From Bacteroidota bacterium (GTDB lineage: Bacteria; Bacteroidota; Bacteroidia; Cytophagales; Cyclobacteriaceae), in NCBI GenBank assembly GCA_018266055.1, contig JAFDYT010000006.1:310001-374000 (forward strand): a DNA stretch of 64,000 nucleotides, given 5' to 3'. The notes beneath the pieces are model-generated. The model saw nothing but the letters and a program-made list of their open reading frames with translations, had not been told where the DNA came from and ran no database searches. Numbering within the stretch: position 1 is the stretch's first letter; each line of letters opens with the position of its first letter. This document shows, piece after piece, positions 29,182 through 36,562 of this stretch. A program made the position numbers and the translations under genes.

Positions 29182-29670
29182 TTACTTCTGCTTGCGCTTG
29201 CATCGCTTGATATTTTCTTCGAGTGCAAGGCATTGCCACAATTCGGCCGAATGACTCAACGCATCTTTATAATGCCGAATCGCCTTCGTGTACTTCTTCT
29301 TCAACTCATACGCCTGCCCCACACTTTCCAGGAGTTGCGATTTATTCGCTTGTTTGGCTTTCAATCCTTTACTACAAATTTCAATCGCTTCGTCGTGGCG
29401 CTCTTCTTGTTTTAGCAATTGGCCAAGGTGCCAATAGGGATCGGCAAACTTGGGGTTGAAACGAATCGCCATGCGGAAATGAATTTCTGCATTCTTGACG
29501 TCTTCTGCATAAACAAAGTAAAGGAAGCCCAAGGCATTGTGCAGTCGCCCATAGCCAGGCTCCTCGTAAAGTATTCGGTCGAGCAACTTCAACGCAGGTT
29601 CATGGCCTTCCATCCAAGCTAGTTGCAGCGCTTGCTCAATGTATTCTTCAATCCATTTAATCTTTTCCAT
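29182..29670 (-). CDS. Small TPR protein A (tandem paralogue)
   Basis: A 162-residue, soluble protein with about three tetratricopeptide repeats ('EPALKLLDRILYEEPGYGRL', 'AEIHFRMAIRFNPKFADPYWHLGQLL', 'YTKAIRHYKDALSHS') and a basic tail 'IKRCKRKQK'. It is clearly a paralogue of the next gene (29795-30301): both start with an M-x-K-I-x-W pattern, share 'EPGYG-LHN', 'FNP-FA-PY-HLG' and a K-R-C-(R/K)-K end. I chose the start that aligns with the paralogue; in-frame ATGs at 29691 and 29712 are alternatives. It follows rtcB, which may be in the same operon. Confidence 0.75.
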   Translation of the reverse strand: MEKIKWIEEYIEQALQLAWMEGHEPALKLLDRILYEEPGYGRLHNALGFLYFVYAEDVKNAEIHFRMAIRFNPKFADPYWHLGQLLKQEERHDEAIEICSKGLKAKQANKSQLLESVGQAYELKKKYTKAIRHYKDALSHSAELWQCLALEENIKRCKRKQK

Positions 29671-29794
29671 TTTTTGTTTTTTTAAATCCATGATCGACTG
29701 TACATCGACCATGGATCAGTTCATCATCATGTATAAAAATATTCTAGCGCCGATCAGCAAGGCAATCCGGAGTAACACCAGCAGAACGCTTAGG

Positions 29795-30301
29795 CTAGAA
29801 CGAAAAAAAAAGCGCTAGCCGTTTTTTTCGACACCGTTTCACACCCTCCATCAGCATGTTGACTTCGTGTGTTACTACCGAGGCCACAGCAGCCTCCTTG
29901 TACGTTTTGATGGCCATTCGAAAATCGCCGTTCATTTCATACGCATTTGCTAATGCCTGCAGAAATGCGAAACGACTTGCCGACGGCTTTGCCAATCCTT
30001 TTTGCAGCCAATCAATTGCGGTAGCAAACCTGCCAGTCCGGTTGTACATCGAACCAAGGTGCAGATAAGGAGGCGCAAATTCAGGGTTGAATTTTACGGC
30101 CATCTTCAAGTGCAACTCGGCTTTCTCCAAATCGCCGGTGTAGTACAGGTATGCCCAACCGATGTGGTTGTGCAGGTTTCCGTAACCTGGCTCGTCATAG
30201 AGCAGGTTGTTAAGCACGCGCAGACCTTCGTCCACCTGATTATTGTAAATCATTTGTTCGGCTTCCTGCATATATTTTTCCATCCATTCAATCTTGTTCA
30301 T
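29795..30301 (-). CDS. Small TPR protein B (tandem paralogue)
   Basis: A 168-residue TPR protein, paralogous to the adjacent 29182-29670 gene. Repeats are centred on 'GLRVLNNLLYDEPGYGNLHN', 'AELHLKMAVKFNPEFAPPYLHLGS' and 'RMAIKTYKEAAV', followed by 'GVKRCRKKR'. TPR proteins of this size are scaffolds; no partner is evident. It lies 64 bp downstream of rtcB, with a perfect hairpin in between, so expression may be partly coupled to the RNA ligase. The 124-bp gap to the other copy holds no clear terminator. Confidence 0.75.
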   Translation of the reverse strand: MNKIEWMEKYMQEAEQMIYNNQVDEGLRVLNNLLYDEPGYGNLHNHIGWAYLYYTGDLEKAELHLKMAVKFNPEFAPPYLHLGSMYNRTGRFATAIDWLQKGLAKPSASRFAFLQALANAYEMNGDFRMAIKTYKEAAVASVVTHEVNMLMEGVKRCRKKRLALFFSF

Positions 30302-30336
30302 CGTAATGTTATTTTAAGTTTTAACCTTGCGGAAGT

Positions 30337-30359
30337 CATTCAACATTACGTGTTGAATG
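30337..30359 (-). terminator. Hairpin between rtcB and the TPR genes
   Basis: CATTCAACA (30337-30345) and TGTTGAATG (30351-30359) form a perfect 9-bp stem with a 5-base loop, beginning 6 bases after the rtcB stop in the transcript. There is no U-run, so it is a weak terminator at best and may be a 3' stabiliser or processing site. Confidence 0.5.
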
Positions 30360-30365
30360 GTGCCG

Positions 30366-31781
30366 CTAATCTTCTGCGGGAGAATCGTCTCCGCACATGC
30401 GTACAATCTTTGGAGTAAATTCTCCAAGCACGTCTACTAATTCATCCTGGTAGTGCATCACTTTGCGGATGTCTTTGTAGGCCATTGGCGCTTCATCTAG
30501 TCCGCCACCAAGCAAGTCGACGTTGTGTTTTTCTAATTCCTGTTTCACCATTTTGTTAGTGATACTTTGCTTAGCCACACTTCGCGACATCTGTCGGCCG
30601 GCGCCATGCGAAGCCGAGTTCAACGATGTGGAGTTGCCTTTCCCTCGCACGATATATCCTGGCGCCGTCATTGAGCCTGGGATTATTCCCAACACTCCTT
30701 CGCCTGCAGGCGTGGCACCTTTGCGATGTACAATCACCTCGGTGCCGTCGCCCAGCTTTTCTTTCCAGGCAAAGTTGTGGTGGTTCTCAACCCGAAACAC
30801 GGCGCGTTCACCCAATGCATCGGCGATGCGCTCATGAATCTGGTGATGATTTGCCGAGGCATAATCGCCGGCGAGGTTCATCGCTTGCCAATATTCCTGA
30901 CCTGCTTCGGTGTGGAGGTCGAGCCATGCGAGACTTGCCGCATCACCGGGCAACAGGCACACTTGCTTGGCTACGCGTGTGTAGTGGCGGGCGATCTCAG
31001 CGCCCAATCCACGAGAACCCGAATGCGAGAGCAACCCGAGGTATTTTCCGGCGGCGAGGTTCCATTCATTCTGCTCGCCAACTTCAATCAGTCCGAACTC
31101 GACAAAATGATTTCCGCTTCCAGACGAACCAATTTGCATAGCCGCTCTTCCTTTCAATGGTTTGAGAATAGTAATTTCATCAAACAATTTGCGGTCGAGC
31201 ACTTCATGATCTTTGGCACGTTTTAACAACTCTCGCCCGAAGCACGTGTTGTCAAACAAAATTTGCTTCAGGTTGCTGCGGTGCCGTTCGAGATGCGATT
31301 CGCTTATCGCGAATGCGCTAAGGCTCATGCGACAACCAATGTCAACACCAACGCCGTAAGGAATCACCGCGTTGCGTGTAGCCAGCACACCGCCGATCGG
31401 CAGACCGTAGCCCTGATGGGCGTCGGGCATTAGCGCACCAGCTACTGTCACTGGCAACTTCATTGCCACTTCCATTTGGTGGCGCGCTCCTTCTTCGATT
31501 TCGCTGGCACCGTAAACACGATAGTCGATCCGCGTTTTGTTCAGCTCGTGTACCAGCGATTTCTTTTCTGTAGGAATTAATTCAAGCGCGACTTTATTCC
31601 ATATTGAATCGTTGATAAACGCCTTCGGCGAAGCCAATACATCTCGCAGCATCGTGAATATTTCCTCTTTCTCGCTTCGGCGAAAATGCTTGAGCACGGT
31701 ATTGATCGCCATGCCCACGGCACGACCTTCGGGATATCCGAGTTTGATCAATTCTTTTCCGCTTAACATCTTTCTTTTCAT
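30366..31781 (-). CDS. rtcB: RtcB-type RNA 3'-phosphate ligase
   Basis: A 471-residue RtcB. Metal-binding residues are visible: Asp and Cys in 'GVGVDIGCRMS' (C150), 'GSGNHFVEFG' and 'SHSGSRGLG'; the His that is guanylylated is in 'SASHGAGRQMSR' near residue 405. RtcB joins 2',3'-cyclic phosphate or 3'-phosphate RNA ends to 5'-OH ends using GTP and Mn, repairing cut tRNA or rRNA. No rtcR regulator or rtcA cyclase is nearby. Its 5' region holds a separate promoter, short ORF and terminator (31885-32051), suggesting attenuation. Two TPR genes follow. Confidence 0.94.
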   Translation of the reverse strand: MKRKMLSGKELIKLGYPEGRAVGMAINTVLKHFRRSEKEEIFTMLRDVLASPKAFINDSIWNKVALELIPTEKKSLVHELNKTRIDYRVYGASEIEEGARHQMEVAMKLPVTVAGALMPDAHQGYGLPIGGVLATRNAVIPYGVGVDIGCRMSLSAFAISESHLERHRSNLKQILFDNTCFGRELLKRAKDHEVLDRKLFDEITILKPLKGRAAMQIGSSGSGNHFVEFGLIEVGEQNEWNLAAGKYLGLLSHSGSRGLGAEIARHYTRVAKQVCLLPGDAASLAWLDLHTEAGQEYWQAMNLAGDYASANHHQIHERIADALGERAVFRVENHHNFAWKEKLGDGTEVIVHRKGATPAGEGVLGIIPGSMTAPGYIVRGKGNSTSLNSASHGAGRQMSRSVAKQSITNKMVKQELEKHNVDLLGGGLDEAPMAYKDIRKVMHYQDELVDVLGEFTPKIVRMCGDDSPAED

Positions 31782-31812
31782 AACACAAATTTTTTATTCA
31801 TCAAAAGTGTCA

Positions 31813-31830
31813 TTGCCTTGCACAAGGCAA
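31813..31830 (-). promoter_or_regulatory. Leader hairpin close to rtcB
   Basis: TTGCCTT (31813-31819) pairs with AAGGCAA (31824-31830) around a 4-base loop, 32 bases before the rtcB start codon. On the transcript, part of this stem is complementary to the GCCTTG in the loop region of the upstream terminator (31892-31916), so the two could pair with each other. Regulatory meaning is inferred. Confidence 0.4.
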
Positions 31831-31884
31831 AACAATTCCACCCGTCATTGCTGACAGTTTTTAAATTTCAATTTCAAGTCGGGT

Positions 31885-31916
31885 TAAATAAAAAACCCGG
31901 ACAAGGCCCGGGTTTT
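31885..31916 (-). terminator. Strong rho-independent terminator in the rtcB leader
   Basis: On the minus strand AAAACCCGG pairs with CCGGGTTTT (plus positions 31908-31916 and 31892-31900), a 9-bp stem with a 7-base loop, then a T-rich run to about 31885. It reads toward rtcB but lies 104 bp before it, between divergent genes, so it must end a short upstream transcript or act as an attenuator. Confidence 0.75.
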
Positions 31917-31948
31917 CAGTATTTGATCAGATGGTGATCAACTGAAAA
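31913..31948 (-). promoter_or_regulatory. Candidate antiterminator hairpin in the rtcB leader
   Basis: Inner arms 31923-31929 and 31935-31941 (TTGATCA/TGATCAA, loop of 5) and outer arms 31913-31919 and 31942-31948 (TTTTCAG/CTGAAAA) stack into a 14-bp hairpin with a 3-base bulge. It contains the stop codon of the 25-codon ORF, and its outer arm shares four bases (31913-31916) with the terminator stem, so both cannot form fully at once. Confidence 0.45.
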
Positions 31949-32015
31949 TCCGTGCGCTACACCGAATATCATTACCCGGAGCGTTGAAGTGATATGTAGT
32001 TTTTTGTACTAGCAT
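31938..32015 (-). CDS. Possible 25-residue leader peptide upstream of rtcB
   Basis: An ATG-initiated ORF of 25 codons, beginning MLVQKTTYHF and ending CSARIFS, directly follows a good promoter (TACCTTTG, 4 bases upstream of the ATG) and ends inside the hairpin that competes with the terminator. The peptide has no membrane segment. If the transcript starts at the usual distance from the promoter box, the ORF would be translated leaderless or nearly so; if not translated, the same 130-nt transcript would be a small RNA. I cannot tell which from sequence alone. Confidence 0.4.
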   Translation of the reverse strand: MLVQKTTYHFNAPGNDIRCSARIFS

Positions 32016-32019
32016 GATG

Positions 32020-32051
32020 CAAAGGTAACGCAAGAGTTTTAAGTTTTACAA
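32020..32051 (-). promoter_or_regulatory. Bacteroidota promoter for the rtcB leader transcript
   Basis: On the minus strand TTG (plus 32049-32051) and TACCTTTG (plus 32020-32027) are separated by 21 bases, matching the TTTG/TAnnTTTG pattern of the primary sigma factor in this phylum. It faces rtcB, with a predicted start near 32014. Confidence 0.65.
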
Positions 32052-32141
32052 CGGTTAGTTAGGAAAAATTATTTTGAGCACTAAAAAATCAAGAAGGCTA
32101 ATTCTCTTTTCATAAATAAAATCAATTCATATTTGCTGCCC

Positions 32142-33062
32142 ATGATAGCAGCATCAAAGAAAACACGTCCGTATTTTGTGCAGGGTATTTTGCTGGCTTT
32201 GTGCGGCGCAGTACTTTTTTCAACAAAGGCAATACTGGTGAAGGTGGCGTATCGCGACACGCCGGTAGATGCACTTACCTTGCTGGCGCTAAGGATGATT
32301 TTATCAATCCCATTTTTTATTGGCGCCGCGTTTATTTCTTCCAACAAAACCACGAATGTAAAGTTTACCGGTAAGCAATGGTTTTACGTGGCGCTTATTG
32401 GTTGCCTTGGTTATTACATCAGTAGCTTTTTAGATTTTGCAGGATTAAAATATGTGTCGGCAGGAATCGAGCGACTTATTTTATTTATTTATCCTACACT
32501 CTCGCTGCTCATGTCGGCATTGATTTTCAGAGTGAGAATAAAACCCATGCAATGGCTGGCGCTGGTAATTACGTATGTGGGTTTGGCCATTGCGTTTTTC
32601 AGCGAAGTGGATTTTGGCTCCTCTCAGAATAAGGATTTTCTTTATGGCTCGACGCTCATTTTTGTTTGCGCCTTTACCTATGCAGCTTACATTGTGGGAA
32701 GCGGAAAGTTGATTCCGCATGTCGGCGCATCAAAGTTCAATAGCTACGCGATGAGTTTTGCTTCAGCTGGTGTGCTGCTTCACTTCTTTTTGTTTAGCGG
32801 AGTATCACTGTTTCATCTTCCGGCTGTGGTGTATCTGTATAGTTTTGCCATGGCCGTGTTTGCTACGGTCATTCCGTCGTACCTAGTAGCGGCTGCGATT
32901 AATAGAGTTGGGTCAGACAACACGGCTATTGTAGGGAGTGTGGGCCCGGTTTCTACGATATTGCTGGCTTACATTTTCTTAGGAGAAGCCATTACAGTTT
33001 GGCAATTGATCGGCACAGCCTTTATTCTGTTCGGAGTGTTGATTATTGGAAGGCAGAAGTAA
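32142..33062 (+). CDS. EamA/DMT-family transporter
   Basis: A 306-residue membrane protein with ten predicted helices in two EamA repeats ('GILLALCGAVLFSTKAILVKVAY' region and 'FLYGSTLIFVCAFTYAAYIV' region). The last helix ends 'FILFGVLIIGRQK'. The drug/metabolite transporter superfamily exports amino acids, nucleosides or drugs; the substrate is not readable. The ATG at 32142 was preferred to an in-frame TTG three codons earlier. Divergent from the rtcB leader, convergent with the next gene (2-bp gap). Confidence 0.87.
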   Translation: MIAASKKTRPYFVQGILLALCGAVLFSTKAILVKVAYRDTPVDALTLLALRMILSIPFFIGAAFISSNKTTNVKFTGKQWFYVALIGCLGYYISSFLDFAGLKYVSAGIERLILFIYPTLSLLMSALIFRVRIKPMQWLALVITYVGLAIAFFSEVDFGSSQNKDFLYGSTLIFVCAFTYAAYIVGSGKLIPHVGASKFNSYAMSFASAGVLLHFFLFSGVSLFHLPAVVYLYSFAMAVFATVIPSYLVAAAINRVGSDNTAIVGSVGPVSTILLAYIFLGEAITVWQLIGTAFILFGVLIIGRQK

Positions 33063-33064
33063 AT

Positions 33065-33586
33065 CTACTCCATGTTTTCCATCACCTCTTCTTCCGTCAC
33101 CTGGCGGAAAGAAAAACGGTACCCTTCGTAGATGGCAATGCCATAAAATAAAAGATCCATAGGACTGAACGCTTCGATCATTACATCGGGTACCAAGCTA
33201 TAATCCAACGAGGTAAGAATCGCGAATATTCCCATGCTTTCTTGCTTGGCTGCAAATCCGATAATACTGAAGAAGTTTCCGAGCAGACAACCAAAAAGCG
33301 CCAACGATGCCCCGATGACTCCAAATACTTTATCAATCCCTTTTCCTAAAAACCGAACACTATAGCCAACCAGAAATCCTACGCCGACAGCCATCCAACC
33401 GATTTGATATCCCGAAGAGACAGTAACCAGTGCCCAGATAACTCCACCAACCACCGCGGCTACGGCTCCTCCTGCAAAAGCAAATGGAAGATTCTGCTCT
33501 ATCTTGAGTTTCTCTTTGTACTTGAGCACATGTTCTTCCGTGAGTACTGGTTTTGGCGCTGGTTGATTTTCGACAGGAGTTTCCAT
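33065..33586 (-). CDS. Membrane protein of unknown function
   Basis: A 173-residue protein with a Pro-rich cytoplasmic start ('NQPAPKPVLTEEHVLKYKEK'), two glycine-rich helices ('AFAGGAVAAVVGGVIWALV' and 'GWMAVGVGFLVGYSVRFL'), a third ('VFGVIGASLALFGCLLGNFF') and a soluble end. Similar proteins are seen in Bacteroidota as conserved hypotheticals. No catalytic motif is visible. Transcribed alone toward the EamA gene. Confidence 0.7.
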   Translation of the reverse strand: METPVENQPAPKPVLTEEHVLKYKEKLKIEQNLPFAFAGGAVAAVVGGVIWALVTVSSGYQIGWMAVGVGFLVGYSVRFLGKGIDKVFGVIGASLALFGCLLGNFFSIIGFAAKQESMGIFAILTSLDYSLVPDVMIEAFSPMDLLFYGIAIYEGYRFSFRQVTEEEVMENME

Positions 33587-33649
33587 GAGATATTTTTAAA
33601 ACAAGATAGACAAAGCAGTCTTTAAATCGAAACCTCTCGTCGCAAATAG

Positions 33650-36499
33650 TTACACTTTCCCTCTCAAAAAATCGGCGGTGAAACCTTTCCCTTTTTTAAC
33701 CATATCTTCAGGTGTACCTGCGAAAAGAAGTTGCCCGCCATTTTTCTCTCCTCCTTCAGGGCCAAGATCAATGATCCAATCGGCAGACTTGATCACTTCC
33801 ATATTGTGTTCAATGACAATAACAGTGTGACCGATATCTACCAATGCATTAATCGCTTTCAGCAGCTTTGAAATATCATGAAAGTGAAGGCCCGTAGTGG
33901 GCTCATCGAAAATGAAAAGTATATTTCCCTTCACCTCAGAATTTTTACCGAGGAAGGAAGCAAGCTTCACACGCTGTGCCTCACCACCGCTCAGTGAATT
34001 TGATGATTGTCCCAGTTTCACATAACCAAGTCCGACATCAAACAGCGGGAGGATTTTATCGTAGACAGGCTTTTTGTCTTTGAAAAACTCAAGACCTTCT
34101 TCTACGGTCATGTTTAGCACGTCGGCGATGTTTTTTCCTTTGTGCTCTACTTCCAATACTTCTTGTTTGAAGCGTTTGCCATGACAGCTTTCGCAAGTAA
34201 GGAAAATATCAGCCATGAATTGCATCTCTACTTTGATCTCACCTTCGCCCTCGCAGGTTTCGCAGCGGCCGCCTTCTACGTTAAATGAAAAATGCGAAGG
34301 CTTGTATCCTCGTTGCACCGAAAGAGGCTGGTCGGCATAAAGTTGCCGAATGGCATCGTAAGCCTTGACGTAACTGATAGGGTTAGAGCGCGACGACTTA
34401 CCGATTGGATTTTGATCGACAAATTCCACATGCGCAATTTTACCAATGTCACCAGTAAGTTGATCGTACTTGCCTGGCGTTTCAGACACCGATCCGTTAG
34501 CACGGCCAGTGGCAGGGTAAAGAATTTTTTTAATCAATGTCGATTTGCCCGAGCCGCTTACGCCTGTTACTACGGTAAGCGCTTCCAGCGGAAAAGTTAC
34601 CTTCAGGTTTTTGAGGTTGTTTTCACGAGCACCAAAAATGGTGATGGAGTCTTTCCATTTTCTGCGCTGAGTAGGCACGGCGATTTTTTCTTTACCCGTT
34701 AAATAATTCGTCGTGTGCGAAATTACTTTGCTGTTGATTTCTTTTATCGAACCTTGAAACACGAGAAGCCCGCCATGTTGGCCTGCGTCGGGACCAATGT
34801 CGATAATCTGATCAGCAGCGCGCATGATTTCTTCTTCGTGTTCTACCACGATGACCGTATTGCCCATGTCGCGCAGCGATTTCAACACTTCCACCATCTT
34901 GGCGGTGTCGCGCGGATGCAGGCCAATGCTCGGCTCATCGAGAATGTACATTGAGCCTACGAGAGCGCTGCCGAGTGCAGTGGCCAGCTTGATTCGCTGA
35001 AACTCGCCGCCCGACAGCGTAGACGTGACGCGATTTAGCGTGAGATATCCCAATCCCACTTTGCACATGTAGCCCAGTCGCGATTTGATTTCGGTAAGAA
35101 TGCGATCCGAAACTTTTTGATCATACGTGTCAAGCTTTAGCGATTCAAAAAAAGTGAGCGCATCTTCGATCGGCATCAACACAAGATCAGTGATCGACGT
35201 GTCGGCAATTTTTACATACGAAGCATCTTTGCGGAGTTTCGTTCCACGACAATCGGGGCAAGTTGTTCTTCCGCGGTAACGTGAAAGCATTACACGGTAT
35301 TGAATTTTGTGCGTTTTTGATTCAAGGTATTTGAAGAACGCGTGAATGCCTTCGAAATGCTCGTTGCCATTCCATAGCACATCGCGCTGCTTTTGGGTCA
35401 GCTCCGCATACGCGCGATGAATCGGAAAATCAAATTTAATCCCGTTTTTCAAAAGAGGCTTAACCCAGTTGGACATTACTTCGCCGCGCCACGGAGCGAT
35501 GGCTCCTTCGTACACAGAAAGGCCCTTGTCAGGAATAACCAAATCTTCGTCGATACCAAGAATTTTTCCAAAGCCTTCGCAGGTTTGGCAGGCGCCGTAA
35601 GGATTATTGAAGCTGAAGAAATTTACCGAAGGCTCGGTGAATGTCATGCCGTCCAGTTCAAAGCGGTCGGAAAATGGCTTCTTACCATCGCCTTCCACAT
35701 AAATCAAACAATCGCCGTGACCCTCGAAGAAAGCCGTTTGAACAGAATCAGAAAGCCGGAAGGTTAGATCTTCGTCGCTGGGGTTTACTGCCGTGCGATC
35801 AATGAGGATTTCAATTTCACCTTCAACTTTTTTTGGTTTGGATTTTTTTCCTTTGGATGAAGTTGAGTCGGCTGCCCCGGGATTTAAAATTTCTTCTATG
35901 AATTTTACTTCACTATCAATCAGCACGCGGGCAAAGCCTTTGCTCAGCAACAGGTTCAGTTCGTCTTCGGCTTTTCTACCTTTTTGTATTTTCAACGGGC
36001 AGGCCACCATCACGCGTGTTCCTTCTTTTTGTCGGTTGATGTAATCCACCACGTCGGTCACCGTGTTTCTCTTTACAATTTTTCCGCTAATCGGCGAGTG
36101 CGTTTGACCGATCCGCGCATATAGCAATTTGAGGTAGTCGTAAATTTCTGTGGTGGTGCCTACCGTGCTACGCGGGTTGCGTGTGTTTACTTTTTGCTCG
36201 ATGGCGATGGCCGGCGACACGCCACGGATATAATCTACTTCCGGTTTTTCCATGCGCCCGAGAAACTGGCGCGCGTACGAGCTAAGACTCTCTACATACA
36301 TCCGCTGGCCTTCGGCAAAAAGTGTGTCGAAAGCGAGTGAAGACTTGCCTGAACCTGACAGCCCGGTAATCACAACAAACTTATTGCGGGGTATGGCAAC
36401 ACTTAAATTCTTAAGGTTGTTGACACGTGCTCGCTTAATGATAATGTATTCTTTCGGATCGAGATCGTCGAGATGAGAATCAGTGTAGGTGGTGTTCAT
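33650..36499 (-). CDS. uvrA: Excinuclease ABC subunit A, second copy
   Basis: A 949-residue UvrA, as complete as the copy at 5248-8091. Walker A motifs are 'GLSGSGKS' and 'GVSGSGKS'; signatures '[12 protein letters not shown]' and '[12 protein letters not shown]'. Zinc modules: 'CQTCEG', 'CPDCRG', 'CETCEGEG...CESCHG'. It carries a Lys/Ser-rich insertion around residues 225-245 ('[18 protein letters not shown]') absent from the other copy. Two UvrA lineages are common in Bacteroidota; which is the main repair protein cannot be told here. ATG at 36499 is chosen because the eight upstream codons are not conserved-looking. Confidence 0.93.
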   Translation of the reverse strand: MNTTYTDSHLDDLDPKEYIIIKRARVNNLKNLSVAIPRNKFVVITGLSGSGKSSLAFDTLFAEGQRMYVESLSSYARQFLGRMEKPEVDYIRGVSPAIAIEQKVNTRNPRSTVGTTTEIYDYLKLLYARIGQTHSPISGKIVKRNTVTDVVDYINRQKEGTRVMVACPLKIQKGRKAEDELNLLLSKGFARVLIDSEVKFIEEILNPGAADSTSSKGKKSKPKKVEGEIEILIDRTAVNPSDEDLTFRLSDSVQTAFFEGHGDCLIYVEGDGKKPFSDRFELDGMTFTEPSVNFFSFNNPYGACQTCEGFGKILGIDEDLVIPDKGLSVYEGAIAPWRGEVMSNWVKPLLKNGIKFDFPIHRAYAELTQKQRDVLWNGNEHFEGIHAFFKYLESKTHKIQYRVMLSRYRGRTTCPDCRGTKLRKDASYVKIADTSITDLVLMPIEDALTFFESLKLDTYDQKVSDRILTEIKSRLGYMCKVGLGYLTLNRVTSTLSGGEFQRIKLATALGSALVGSMYILDEPSIGLHPRDTAKMVEVLKSLRDMGNTVIVVEHEEEIMRAADQIIDIGPDAGQHGGLLVFQGSIKEINSKVISHTTNYLTGKEKIAVPTQRRKWKDSITIFGARENNLKNLKVTFPLEALTVVTGVSGSGKSTLIKKILYPATGRANGSVSETPGKYDQLTGDIGKIAHVEFVDQNPIGKSSRSNPISYVKAYDAIRQLYADQPLSVQRGYKPSHFSFNVEGGRCETCEGEGEIKVEMQFMADIFLTCESCHGKRFKQEVLEVEHKGKNIADVLNMTVEEGLEFFKDKKPVYDKILPLFDVGLGYVKLGQSSNSLSGGEAQRVKLASFLGKNSEVKGNILFIFDEPTTGLHFHDISKLLKAINALVDIGHTVIVIEHNMEVIKSADWIIDLGPEGGEKNGGQLLFAGTPEDMVKKGKGFTADFLRGKV

Positions 36500-36562
36500 G
36501 CGAATTGTAAAAATAGAAAACAAAACACCAACACGATGTGTTCGGTACCGAAGAAATAATTT

